A DNA stretch of 38,589 bases. Source: Prevotellaceae bacterium (lineage in GTDB: Bacteria; Bacteroidota; Bacteroidia; Bacteroidales; Bacteroidaceae). A program made the translations under genes and the position numbers. The stretch covers positions 1-38,589 of the forward strand of contig JAISHB010000072.1 in the NCBI GenBank assembly GCA_031262785.1, in the 5' to 3' direction. The notes beneath the pieces are model-generated. The model was not told the origin of the DNA and ran no database searches. It was given only the letters and a program-made list of their open reading frames with translations. Below, piece after piece: positions 17,756 to 26,741 of this stretch; the first letter of the stretch is position 1; every line of letters starts with the position of its first letter.

Positions 17756-20700
17756 ATGAAACATACCTTATTTATAGTGTACTTGAGCCTCTGTGCGCTG
17801 CTGGGCATCCCCCAACAGGCATACGCGCAAACCGTGATTCGCTTTCAAGGAACGGTGGTGGACGCCATCGGCGAACCAATCATTGGAGCCACCGTGAAGA
17901 TTGCAGAGAGTAGTGTCGGCACCATCACCGACGTGAATGGACAATTCGTCCTGAATGTGCCCGAGAACGGCAAGATAGAGGTCTCCTATATCGGATACAG
18001 CAAACAGGTCATCACCAATCTGAAGCAGACGCGCATTGTGCTGCAGGAAGACCCCAAGATGCTCGACGAAGTGGTGGTGGTGGGCTATGGCTCGCAGAAG
18101 ATGCGGAACGTAACCGGCGCCATCGCCACCTTAGACCCCAAAGAGATTACCGATTTGGCAACCCTCAACCTGGGCGAATCCTTGTCGGGCTTGATTCCCG
18201 GGCTGGGGGTCAGCGGAGGAGGCGCCCGACCGGGCGAATCCACCCGTTTGATTATTCGCAAGGCCGACAGCAATGCCGGCTCGGACTTCACCAACCAGAA
18301 TGTCAACTACAGCCCGCTCTACGTCATCGACGGGTTCATCTCGAGTGAAACGGACTTCAATAATTTGGATCCCACCATGGTTGAGAACATCTCGGTGTTG
18401 AAAGATGCAGCCGCTGCCGTGTACGGCGCCGCCTCGGGCAACGGGGTCATCCTGGTAACGACCAAACGGGGTCGTGCCGGCGCACCGCAAATCTCCTACA
18501 GCGGGCAATTCGGATTTGCAGATGCCGTGCAGCATCCCAAGATGATGAGTGCATACGATCAGGCCTTGACGTGGAATGGCGTACGCGCCGCCGGTACATC
18601 GGACGAAAACCCCGAAGACATTGATGTGATTCAATCCTACTTCCAGGCCGACGAGCTGGCTGCCATCAAAGGGAAGAACTACAACCTGCTGGATAAGTAC
18701 TGGAGTCCGGCTTTTACCCAAAAGCACAGCGTGAATATCAGCGGCGGCACGGAACGAACCACCTTCCATGCGGGCATCTCCTACCAGACACAAGATGGTA
18801 ACCTGACAGCCCTGAGCTATAATCGCTGGAACTTCAGCGCCGGCATAGAGAGCAAGATTACCAAATGGGTGAAGGCAACCATCCGCTTGTCGGGCAACTA
18901 CGGGGAGACGGTCAAACCGGTCAGCAAGGTCGGGGGCAGTAACGGGGAAAACGACTACAACCACCTGCTGACGCGGCCGCGTTATATTCCCGAATACCTC
19001 ACCACCCCCTCGGGCGAAACGCTTCCCATAGCCGTGTTCGGCACCTCCAACACCTCTTCCTCTCCGTTGGATGCCGTACAACTCTATCATTACGGAGCGG
19101 TACAGTCATCGGGCGACCACAGCCAGAGTACGCCCCAAAACATGACCCTGAACACGGCGCTGGAATATGATTTCGGCTGGAGCAAGCTGTTTCGGGGGCT
19201 GCATCTGCGTCTCTCCTATTCCAAAGCCATCGCCACGGCCAAGGATAATCAGATAGCCACCTCGTTTACGGTCTACCGCATGATTGACCGCGGAGGCAGC
19301 GGCACCCATCTGTACGAGGGCGAGGGCGTAAGCCGCGACATGTCCAATTTCGATGCCTTGAGTGTCTCTAACGGCAACCTGTTGCAGCGCACCATGAGCC
19401 GAAGCGACAACTACCAGTTAAACTTCACCGTAGACTATTCCCGTCGGTTCGGTGCCCACGATGTGAGCGCCATGTTCGGCATCGAACGCTCGGAAGCCGA
19501 AACGGAGGATATGAAAACCGTGGTCTCCGACCCGCTCTCTTTTACCGACGGACAAACCAATTCGGCACTCGATACCGACCCCTCGCAATATCCCAAATAC
19601 TTCGGCCGCTCCGAGTCGGGCAAACTCTCGTATATAGGACGTCTCTCCTACTCGTATGCCGACAAGTATTTGCTCCAGTTCCTGGTTCGCTCCGATGCTT
19701 CCACGAAGTTTGCCCCGGAGAACTATTGGGGCGTGTTTCCCTCCGTCTCGGCCGGTTGGGTTATGTCGGAGGAGTCCTGGTTCAAGAAGCACGTGCACGG
19801 CATTGATTTCTTCAAAGTGCGCGCCTCGTTCGGTATGCTGGGACGTGACAACATCAATCCCTGGGGATGGGTGCAACTCTATGGCCGGCAAAAGAATAAA
19901 GGAAATGTGTTTGGAACCGGCACGGCCACTCCGGGAGGCGATTACATCCAAAGCAGCGATGCTCCCAACCGGGATGCACACTGGGACACCAGCTACCAAT
20001 CGAACCTGGGTATTGATATGAACCTGCTGAACAATCGCTTCTCTATCGGGCTGGATGCTTTCTACACCTGGAACCGCGACGTGTTTATGACCCGCGAGGG
20101 TTCGGACAACTTCACCTCCACCGTCGGCACGAAACCCACTGCCGAAAACTACGGAGCCATTGATGCCTATGGGGTGGAGCTTTCATTGGGTTGGCACGAC
20201 AAAATAGGTAAGAACGCCAAGTATCGTATCAGCATCAACACCGGCTATAATGATAACAAGGTGAAGATAGCCCCCTGGAAGGCACTGATTCCGATAGACG
20301 GTGCACATCCGAATCAACGTACCGACCGCGGCTCATGGGGATTGCAATGTATCGGCATGTTCCGCAGCTACCAGGAGATTGATGAGTATTTCGACAAGTA
20401 TCAAATCACCAATTACCTTGGATTAGAGAAGAGCGGCGTACATCCGGGTATGCTGATTTATAAAGATATCCGCGGCGCGCAGAATGCCGACGGCTCTTAT
20501 GCCGGTCCCGACGGAAAGGTAGACCGCACGGTAGACCTCGTGCAGCTCTCCAACCGGAGCAATCCTTACGGCTTCACCGTCAACGGCTCCTTTGAATACA
20601 AGAGCTTCTCGTTTTCCACGCAAATCGGAGCCAGCTGGGGTGGATACAGCATGATGCCTACCGATGCCCGGCAAATCCGGAACGTGGTCAGTTCCACCGG

Positions 20701-21100
20701 CGGCTATAACGACCTGCAATATACCGACCTTCCTTCGTTCTGGGCAAACAACATGTTTGTCTACGGCGATGTGATGGATGCCCAAGGCAACATCATTGCC
20801 GCGCAGAACCTAACGGCCAAGTATCCCAACTTACGGTATAAGGAAAATAGTTACGACTCCACCTTCTGGCGCATCAGCGGCACGCGGGTGGCTGTGAACC
20901 GTCTGACGGTCGCCTACACCTTTCCGCGCACCTGGAGCAACAAGCTGGGTATCGGAAGTGTACGCCTGAATCTGACCGGACAGAACCTGCTGAGTCTGTA
21001 CAATCCCTATCCGGACCATTTCATAGACCCGCTCTCGCCCAACTACGGGAAGTATCCGAATCTGCGGAAGTTTACCTTAGGCGTCAATGTTTCATTCTAA
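17756..21100 (+). CDS. SusC-type TonB-dependent outer membrane transporter
   Basis: SusC-family proteins import oligosaccharides through the outer membrane using TonB energy, capped by a SusD lipoprotein. The 1114-residue protein has a signal peptide (1-24, cleavage after QAYA), a carboxypeptidase-regulatory-like domain (about 29-98), the conserved LDEVVVVGYGS segment (103-113), a plug domain and a long beta-barrel ending in an aromatic residue (LGVNVSF), as needed for barrel assembly. susD follows 16 bp later. With the beta-helix lipoprotein and the nearby pectate lyase-methylesterase gene, the likely cargo is a pectic oligosaccharide; that assignment is inference. Confidence 0.96.
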   Translation: MKHTLFIVYLSLCALLGIPQQAYAQTVIRFQGTVVDAIGEPIIGATVKIAESSVGTITDVNGQFVLNVPENGKIEVSYIGYSKQVITNLKQTRIVLQEDPKMLDEVVVVGYGSQKMRNVTGAIATLDPKEITDLATLNLGESLSGLIPGLGVSGGGARPGESTRLIIRKADSNAGSDFTNQNVNYSPLYVIDGFISSETDFNNLDPTMVENISVLKDAAAAVYGAASGNGVILVTTKRGRAGAPQISYSGQFGFADAVQHPKMMSAYDQALTWNGVRAAGTSDENPEDIDVIQSYFQADELAAIKGKNYNLLDKYWSPAFTQKHSVNISGGTERTTFHAGISYQTQDGNLTALSYNRWNFSAGIESKITKWVKATIRLSGNYGETVKPVSKVGGSNGENDYNHLLTRPRYIPEYLTTPSGETLPIAVFGTSNTSSSPLDAVQLYHYGAVQSSGDHSQSTPQNMTLNTALEYDFGWSKLFRGLHLRLSYSKAIATAKDNQIATSFTVYRMIDRGGSGTHLYEGEGVSRDMSNFDALSVSNGNLLQRTMSRSDNYQLNFTVDYSRRFGAHDVSAMFGIERSEAETEDMKTVVSDPLSFTDGQTNSALDTDPSQYPKYFGRSESGKLSYIGRLSYSYADKYLLQFLVRSDASTKFAPENYWGVFPSVSAGWVMSEESWFKKHVHGIDFFKVRASFGMLGRDNINPWGWVQLYGRQKNKGNVFGTGTATPGGDYIQSSDAPNRDAHWDTSYQSNLGIDMNLLNNRFSIGLDAFYTWNRDVFMTREGSDNFTSTVGTKPTAENYGAIDAYGVELSLGWHDKIGKNAKYRISINTGYNDNKVKIAPWKALIPIDGAHPNQRTDRGSWGLQCIGMFRSYQEIDEYFDKYQITNYLGLEKSGVHPGMLIYKDIRGAQNADGSYAGPDGKVDRTVDLVQLSNRSNPYGFTVNGSFEYKSFSFSTQIGASWGGYSMMPTDARQIRNVVSSTGGYNDLQYTDLPSFWANNMFVYGDVMDAQGNIIAAQNLTAKYPNLRYKENSYDSTFWRISGTRVAVNRLTVAYTFPRTWSNKLGIGSVRLNLTGQNLLSLYNPYPDHFIDPLSPNYGKYPNLRKFTLGVNVSF

Positions 21101-21116
21101 AAAAAGAGAATCAGGT

Positions 21117-23285
21117 ATGAAAAGAACTATCATAGCATTTACCTTGTCGGTGGGTCTGCTCTCACTGACTACCGCTTGCAGCGACGATTTCCTGCAAAAG
21201 AAGCACAACTACGGAAGCTTCACCGATGAAGTCTATAACGACTACACCGGCGCCAAAGAACGGGTAGATTACCTCTATGCCGTGCTTTCGCCGGTAGACG
21301 GCTCCATGTCTAATTATCACTCCCACAGCGGAGGTTCGTCCGATATATGGTCGCAATGTACCGAAGAGTACAGCGGTTTTTCCGACTACGTCAACCCCGA
21401 TAAGGTCATTGACAATGTCAATGTGGAAGACTACATCTACGGCGAGCAGAAAAATGTCAGCCCCTATGGGCGCATTCGCGAATGTAATCTGGTGATTCAG
21501 GGTATCACCAACGGCACACTGCCTGCCTATCAGAAGGCCGAGCTGCTCGGACAAGCCTATTTCTTCCGCGGCTGGGCCTACTACCGGTTGGTGAAGATCT
21601 ACGGAGGTATTCCGCTCATCGACCATCCGCAAAATCCGATACCCGAAGGCAACAGCCTGATTGTTCCGCGTTCCACTACCAAAGCGTGTATCGATTTCAT
21701 CTGCGCCGACTTCCAAACAGCGGCCGACTTGCTGCCTGCCACCTATAACGACAACAACTGGGGGCGCGTCACCAAAAGTACAGCCATGGGCATGCTGGGA
21801 CGCGCCCGCCTGCTTTATGCCAGTCCGATTTACAACCGCGCCGATGACCAGGAGCGTTGGCGAGAGGCCTATGAGGCCAATAAAGCAGCTGTCGACACCC
21901 TCGAGGCGAGCCATTACTACCAGCTCTACGGCGAAAACGATCCCGGAGTGAACGCCTCCAAGTGGGCACAAATATGGATGCAAACCAAAAACCCCGAAGC
22001 CCTCTGGTCGCGTTTGCACAACACCATTGAGTCGGGCGATGTAGCCAAGAACAACCGCTGGGAGAACAGCATTCGTCCGGCCAACCTGGGCGGAGGCGGC
22101 GGAAAACAGACCACGCTGGAAATGGTAGACCTCTTCCCGATGATAGACGGCTTTAAGCCCGGCGAGTCGTCCGACTACCCCTACAATCCCCAATACTTCT
22201 TCTTGAATCGCGATCCGCGCTTCTACCGCACCTTTGCCTTTGCCGGGGTGAAGTGGAGCGCCTCGGCCGATCTCTCTTCGGTAGACCCGCCGCTCGAGGC
22301 AAAATCCTATCCCTATGCCAACGGACAAAACTATGTGCTCTGGTCTTATGCCTGGTATAAAGACGACAGCGACCGGCAGAGCAGCGGTTCCACCGGTTGG
22401 GCGGCGCAGGGACTGGGAGACGGGAAAGCCTACATCTATATCCGCAAGAAGACAGACGATCTTCAGGTAAACAACACCCCAACCTACGTCTACGAGTGGA
22501 CCAACCGCTTCAAGCGTTCGGCCGCACCCTACATTGAATTGCGCTATGCCGAAGTGCTCCTGAACTATGCCGAGGCCGCTTGCGGCGTGGGGCGCTTGGA
22601 CGAAGCCATCGGAGCGCTGCGACGCATTCGTGCCCGCGTAGGCTATCGTGCAGAAATACTTGACAAATGGACGGAAAGTTTGTCCAAATTTGACCGAGGC
22701 AAACTCTTCGGCGCCATTCTCTATGAGCGTCAAATTGAATTAGCCTATGAAGGCAAGCGTTTCAACGACATGCAACGATGGATGCTGTGGGACGGCGGCC
22801 AGGGACAAGAGCAGCTGAAATCGACCTGGAAGCTCACCGGCTACAACGGCAACACCTGCACCTATCTGGGCGTGGAACCCTTCAACGGCCAACGGCGTCA
22901 TGGCATCGAGGTGAAACTCAAGGAGGGTTATCTGGGCGAAGAGAAAGACGGCGAAGACCCGCTGGAAAAAGATGCCGCCGCCAAGGCTGCCCGCGACGGA
23001 TCGGTGCTCGACTTGATGAGTGCACAGATTGAGCCGGTGGATATGAACGACGACAACGACGCCTCGCCCATCAAAAGATTGGCCGATTTCTACAAAAACT
23101 ACCTGCATCGGCTCGACCGCAGAACCGATAGCGAGTCGCAATACATCCATTTCCGTCCCGAATACTATATTCTCGGCCTGCCCGACAACATGCAATCGAA
23201 CAACCCCAAGTTGGAGCAAACCATTGGTTGGGGCGATTATATGCACGGAGGAGCCGACGGCACCTTTGATGTGTTGGCTGAATAA
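21117..23285 (+). CDS. SusD-like nutrient-binding surface lipoprotein
   Basis: This is the surface glycan-binding lid of the preceding SusC transporter. The open frame starts at 21087 inside susC, but ATG at 21117 gives a clean signal peptide ending LTTAC, with C21 lipidated and SDDF following, a surface-export type signal. The resulting 722-residue protein is longer than most SusD proteins (500-650). The SusD/RagB fold is seen in the tetratricopeptide-like helices, including AELLGQAYFFRGWAYYRLVK and the C-terminal IELRYAEVLLNYAEAACGVG segment. The acidic insert around 605-660 (EEKDGEDPLEKD) probably explains part of the extra length. A strong terminator follows. Confidence 0.95.
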   Translation: MKRTIIAFTLSVGLLSLTTACSDDFLQKKHNYGSFTDEVYNDYTGAKERVDYLYAVLSPVDGSMSNYHSHSGGSSDIWSQCTEEYSGFSDYVNPDKVIDNVNVEDYIYGEQKNVSPYGRIRECNLVIQGITNGTLPAYQKAELLGQAYFFRGWAYYRLVKIYGGIPLIDHPQNPIPEGNSLIVPRSTTKACIDFICADFQTAADLLPATYNDNNWGRVTKSTAMGMLGRARLLYASPIYNRADDQERWREAYEANKAAVDTLEASHYYQLYGENDPGVNASKWAQIWMQTKNPEALWSRLHNTIESGDVAKNNRWENSIRPANLGGGGGKQTTLEMVDLFPMIDGFKPGESSDYPYNPQYFFLNRDPRFYRTFAFAGVKWSASADLSSVDPPLEAKSYPYANGQNYVLWSYAWYKDDSDRQSSGSTGWAAQGLGDGKAYIYIRKKTDDLQVNNTPTYVYEWTNRFKRSAAPYIELRYAEVLLNYAEAACGVGRLDEAIGALRRIRARVGYRAEILDKWTESLSKFDRGKLFGAILYERQIELAYEGKRFNDMQRWMLWDGGQGQEQLKSTWKLTGYNGNTCTYLGVEPFNGQRRHGIEVKLKEGYLGEEKDGEDPLEKDAAAKAARDGSVLDLMSAQIEPVDMNDDNDASPIKRLADFYKNYLHRLDRRTDSESQYIHFRPEYYILGLPDNMQSNNPKLEQTIGWGDYMHGGADGTFDVLAE

Positions 23286-23304
23286 TCGGATCCGGTGACG
23301 GGCG

Positions 23305-23351
23305 GTGCGTTAGAAACTTCGGAGCGGGAGAGGTTTCTAACGCACATTTTT
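23305..23351 (+). terminator. Intrinsic terminator after susD
   Basis: A perfect 13-bp stem, GTGCGTTAGAAAC (23305-23317) with GTTTCTAACGCAC (23333-23345), is followed by ATTTTT. It ends the lipoprotein-susC-susD transcript. Confidence 0.9.
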
Positions 23352-23354
23352 GAG

Positions 23355-23362
23355 TATATTTG
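23355..23362 (+). promoter_or_regulatory. -7 box of the fctD-hutH promoter
   Basis: TATATTTG matches TAnnTTTG and lies directly after the susD terminator. The -33 would fall inside the terminator's 3' arm (TTTC at 23334). The box overlaps the earliest possible TTG start of fctD, which supports translation from ATG 23390 instead. Confidence 0.6.
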
Positions 23363-23389
23363 CAGAAAATAACCAAAAGAATAGATACC

Positions 23390-24019
23390 ATGTTAGCAAC
23401 CCTCACCCTTTCCGACTTCCTTTCCCGCGTGGCCGACAAAGAACCGGTTCCGGGAGGCGGCAGCGTCGCCGCCCTCAGTGGTGCCGTGGCTTCGTCCCTC
23501 ACCAGAATGGTGGCCAACCTAACGCTGGGCAAGAAAAACTACGAAGCCCACCAGGAGCTGATGAAACAAATCGTTCAACGTGCGAAGGACGAAGAGCAGC
23601 GCTTTACGGCCGACATCGATCGTGACGCCGACGCCTACCGCGCCCTGTTCGCCTGCTTTGGTCTGCCCAAGGAGACCGACGAAGAAAAAGCCGCCCGCAG
23701 CCGCGCCATTCAAGCGGCCACCCAAACGGCCGCGCTGGTGCCCATGGAGGTAGCCCGTCGCGCCTGCGCGCTGATGCCCCTGATTGCACAAGTGGCCACG
23801 CTGGGCAACCGCAATGCCGTCACCGACGCTTGCGTGGCGATGATGTCGGCGCGTAGCGCCGTGCTGGGCGCCCTGCTCAATGTGCGCATCAATCTGTCGG
23901 GCATCAAAGACGAGGCCTTTGCGAGCGCGCTGCGCACCGAGGCCGACCAACTCGAACGTCAAGCCTGCGCGTGCGAAGAGCAGCTGCTTACTCAAGTCCA
24001 TCAAGAACTCGGCGTATGA
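23390..24019 (+). CDS. Formimidoyltetrahydrofolate cyclodeaminase (FTCD C-terminal-type)
   Basis: The protein matches the cyclodeaminase domain of formiminotransferase-cyclodeaminase. That enzyme releases ammonia from 5-formimino-tetrahydrofolate to give methenyl-tetrahydrofolate during histidine degradation. The family signature PGGGSVAAL is at residues 21-29, followed by an all-helical alanine-rich fold. The start chosen is ATG at 23390 (209 residues), because an upstream TTG at 23360 falls inside the -7 box. The last bases overlap the hutH start (ATGA), so the two are coupled. The formiminotransferase gene normally paired with it is not in this window. Confidence 0.9.
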   Translation: MLATLTLSDFLSRVADKEPVPGGGSVAALSGAVASSLTRMVANLTLGKKNYEAHQELMKQIVQRAKDEEQRFTADIDRDADAYRALFACFGLPKETDEEKAARSRAIQAATQTAALVPMEVARRACALMPLIAQVATLGNRNAVTDACVAMMSARSAVLGALLNVRINLSGIKDEAFASALRTEADQLERQACACEEQLLTQVHQELGV

Positions 24020-25524
24020 AGAATGTCTATCAAGTGGGGAGCGGCCGCCTCACCTTCGAGGTGCTCGAACGCATCATCAACGAAAACCTGAAGCTGGAAC
24101 TATCGCCCCAGGCACGCGAGCGCATCCGCCGCTGCCGCGACTACCTCGACGGGAAGATTGCCAGCTCCGAAGAACCGCTCTACGGCATCACCACCGGTTT
24201 CGGCTCGTTGTGCAACAAGACCATCTCGCCCGATGAGCTGGGAGTGTTGCAAGAAAACCTCATCAAGAGTCACGCCTGCAGCGTGGGCGAAGAGATTCGT
24301 CCGGTGGTGGTCAAGCTGATGATGTTGCTCAAGGCGCACGCCCTGGCGCTGGGTCACAGCGGTGTGCAGGTGATTACCGTGCAGCGCATCTTAGACTTTT
24401 TCAACAACGACGTGATGCCGATCGTCTACGACCGTGGCTCGCTGGGTGCATCGGGCGACTTGGCGCCGTTGGCCAACCTGTTTCTGCCCCTGATTGGCGT
24501 GGGCGACGTCTACTACAAAGGCAAAAAGCGCGAAGCCATCAGCGTGCTCGACGAATTTGGCTGGGAACCGGTGCATTTGCAAAGCAAAGAGGGGCTGGCA
24601 CTGCTCAACGGTACGCAGTTTATGAGCGCCAACGGCGTGTATGCCCTTTTGAAAGCGTTCCGCCTCTCGCGCAAGGCCGACCTGATAGCCGCCCTCTCGC
24701 TCGAAGCGTTCGACGGGCGCATCGATCCCTTTGAAGATTGCATCCAGCGCATCCGTCCACATCGCGGACAAATCCAGACGGCCGATAACATCCGCCTCCT
24801 GCTCGAGGGCAGCGAACTCATCAGCCGACCCAAAGAGCACGTACAGGATCCCTACTCGTTCCGTTGCATCCCGCAGGTGCACGGCGCCACCAAAGATGCC
24901 ATCGACTACGTCTCGTCGGTGCTGCTCACCGAAATCAATTCGGTGACCGACAACCCGACCATCTTCCCCGACGAAGACCGCATCCTTTCGGGCGGCAACT
25001 TTCACGGGCAACCCTTGGCCATCGCCTTCGATTTCTTAGCCATTGCGCTGGCCGAGCTGGGTAATATCTCGGAGCGACGCGTGGCGCAGCTGATTATGGG
25101 TTTGCGCGGATTGCCCGAGTTTTTGGTGGTCAACCCCGGCTTGAACTCCGGCTTTATGATCCCGCAATATGCCGCCGCCTCGATGGTGAGCCAAAACAAA
25201 ATGTATTGCTATGCCGCCTCGAGCGATTCCATTGTCTCGTCCAACGGACAGGAAGACCACGTCAGCATGGGCGCCAATGCCGCCGTCAAGCTCTTTCGCA
25301 TCATGGACAACCTCGAACACATCCTGGCCATCGAGTTGATGAACGCCGCCCAGGGCATCGACCTGCGTCGCCCCCTGCGCACCTCGCCCGCGCTGGAGCG
25401 CTTCCTCAAAGCCTATCGGAAAGAGGTGCCCTTTGTGAACGACGACATTGTGATGTATAAAGAGATTCACCAAACCGTAGCCTTTTTAAACCGCACCAAG
25501 TGGGAGGCGTTCTACACCCGTTGA
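24016..25524 (+). CDS. hutH: Histidine ammonia-lyase
   Basis: HutH deaminates L-histidine to urocanate, the first step of histidine breakdown. With the ATG at 24016 (overlapping the fctD stop as ATGA) it has 502 residues, the normal length. The MIO cofactor triad Ala-Ser-Gly sits at 145-147 in GSLGASGDLAPLAN. The family motif YGITTGFG begins at the conserved Y56, and NSVTDNPTIF and SSNGQEDHVSM are also present. The rest of the pathway (urocanate hydratase, imidazolonepropionase, formiminotransferase) is missing here, so either the hut cluster is split or those genes lie elsewhere. Confidence 0.97.
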   Translation: MKNVYQVGSGRLTFEVLERIINENLKLELSPQARERIRRCRDYLDGKIASSEEPLYGITTGFGSLCNKTISPDELGVLQENLIKSHACSVGEEIRPVVVKLMMLLKAHALALGHSGVQVITVQRILDFFNNDVMPIVYDRGSLGASGDLAPLANLFLPLIGVGDVYYKGKKREAISVLDEFGWEPVHLQSKEGLALLNGTQFMSANGVYALLKAFRLSRKADLIAALSLEAFDGRIDPFEDCIQRIRPHRGQIQTADNIRLLLEGSELISRPKEHVQDPYSFRCIPQVHGATKDAIDYVSSVLLTEINSVTDNPTIFPDEDRILSGGNFHGQPLAIAFDFLAIALAELGNISERRVAQLIMGLRGLPEFLVVNPGLNSGFMIPQYAAASMVSQNKMYCYAASSDSIVSSNGQEDHVSMGANAAVKLFRIMDNLEHILAIELMNAAQGIDLRRPLRTSPALERFLKAYRKEVPFVNDDIVMYKEIHQTVAFLNRTKWEAFYTR

Positions 25525-25548
25525 TTTCCCTTTCGCCCCAAATGCGAC

Positions 25549-25580
25549 GCGGGGCGCGATGCTGTTGCATCACGCCCCGC
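25549..25580. terminator. Convergent hairpin between hutH and the DUF6261 gene
   Basis: A 14-bp stem with one mismatch (25549-25562 with 25567-25580, TGTT loop) lies between two convergent genes. There is no T-run on either side, so it may act as a barrier or a shared terminator. Confidence 0.5.
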
Positions 25581-25609
25581 GCGTTAGTGAATTGAAAGGA
25601 ACCGGGTCT

Positions 25610-25638
25610 CCCCAAGGCTGAGATTATCAGCCTTGGGG
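25610..25638 (-). terminator. Terminator-like hairpin overlapping the end of the DUF6261 gene
   Basis: A perfect 12-bp stem, CCCCAAGGCTGA (25610-25621) with TCAGCCTTGGGG (25627-25638), has a 5-nt loop. The stem includes the stop codon and the last codons (PQG). On the minus strand the sequence then runs to TTCCTTTC. Confidence 0.55.
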
Positions 25639-26388
25639 GACGTCGTCGTCTCCGTTATCCGAGCCGGTATCGCCCGACTCGTCGGTGTTGCCTTGCGCAT
25701 GCTGGCCAAGCATTTGGCGCTTGGCGTGCGTGGTTTCGGCATTCAATAGCAGTGCCAGCTTCCGGTATTTATCTTCACCGTCGATTACGATGAGTGCGTT
25801 CAGCACGGTGAAGATTTGTTTGAGAGCGGCATCGGTCTCTTTGCGGGCGGCCTTGAGTGCGCCCACCACTACGGAGGATTGCTGGGTCAGCCGCTCGTCC
25901 ATGGCCGCTTTCAATTCCTTGGTGGCGGCATCGAGCGCGTTCACGTAATCGGTCAGTCCAAGAAGCAAAACCTGCTTGGGATACTTGTTGCGCATGTCGT
26001 CGATGAGATTTTCCATCAATCCCAGCTCCTTATTGACTTGCGAGCTGATGTTGATGTTATACTCATGCAGCAACAGCTCCACATCCTTGGCGGCGGCTAC
26101 ATTATCTGCGAGGGGATAATTCCGGAATCCGCGCACGTAGGCGACGATTCCACGGTAGAGGGTATCACACTTCTTATCGGCGGCCGCGACGGCCTCGGTA
26201 AGGGGATTGGTACGGAAGGTTACCAGCTTCTGGGCTTCTACATCAAACTTCTTCTGCAGTTCGGCAAGGAGAGGCGGTAATTTGCTTGAAACATTTTTGT
26301 TGTCGGTCAGATGCTTGATTTGGTTTTCTACATAACTGTAGTGCCCCCCATTGGGCATCTTCGACATACCCATACTTTCGATGATCAT
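25627..26388 (-). CDS. DUF6261 family protein, function unknown
   Basis: The longest frame begins at 26490, but a -7 box at 26460-26467 lies inside it, so the start chosen is ATG at 26388 (MIIESMGMSKMPNGGHY), giving 253 residues. The protein is helical and soluble with no signal peptide or membrane segment. The early segment MPNGGHYSYVENQIKHL and the length fit DUF6261, a Bacteroidales family of unknown function. The C-terminus is a low-complexity acidic tail ending DDDVPQG, almost the same as the tail of the HU-like protein at 10559. I cannot propose a biochemical role. Confidence 0.8.
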   Translation of the reverse strand: MIIESMGMSKMPNGGHYSYVENQIKHLTDNKNVSSKLPPLLAELQKKFDVEAQKLVTFRTNPLTEAVAAADKKCDTLYRGIVAYVRGFRNYPLADNVAAAKDVELLLHEYNINISSQVNKELGLMENLIDDMRNKYPKQVLLLGLTDYVNALDAATKELKAAMDERLTQQSSVVVGALKAARKETDAALKQIFTVLNALIVIDGEDKYRKLALLLNAETTHAKRQMLGQHAQGNTDESGDTGSDNGDDDVPQG

Positions 26389-26459
26389 AGTTCTATTTTC
26401 TAATTTAAATAATGAATGATTCGTTGCGGTTCGGACAACGGCTCCTTTCAATTCGGGCG

Positions 26460-26467
26460 CAAAGGTA
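26460..26467 (-). promoter_or_regulatory. -7 box of the DUF6261 gene
   Basis: On the minus strand this reads TACCTTTG, a perfect consensus match, about 70 bp before ATG 26388. The -33 is weak. The 26389-26741 gap holds this promoter plus the 41-bp repeat array, and no gene. Confidence 0.6.
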
Positions 26468-26510
26468 TCATTTCCCCCGGAAACCACCATACCCGAGGGA
26501 AAAAATAGTC

Positions 26511-26731
26511 GGCGCAGGCTGCGCCGAGGCCACTTGTTAATGCATACAGTCGGCGCAGCCCGCGCCGGGGCTACTTGGTAAATAAGTGTTAACGGCGCAG
26601 CCCGCGCCGACGTCGCTTATTAATCGGTCTTAACGGCGCCGGCCGCGCCCGGGCTGCTTGTTAACCGGACTAAACAGCGCCGGCCGCGCCCAGACCACTT
26701 GTTAATCGGACTAAACGGCGCAGCCTGCGCC
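26511..26731. repeat. 41-bp GC-rich palindromic tandem repeat array
   Basis: Six copies of a 15-bp GC-rich palindrome, GGCGCAGSCYGCGCC and variants, begin at 26511, 26552, 26594, 26635, 26676 and 26717, spaced 41-42 bp apart. AT-rich linkers related to CTTGTTAATCGGACTAAA separate them. The first and last copies are perfect inverted repeats (GGCGCAG-N-CTGCGCC). The array lies between the stop of the pectinase gene and the promoter of the DUF6261 gene, so on the minus strand it forms the 3' end of the pectinase transcript. Confidence 0.9.
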
Positions 26732-26741
26732 GGAGCACCGG

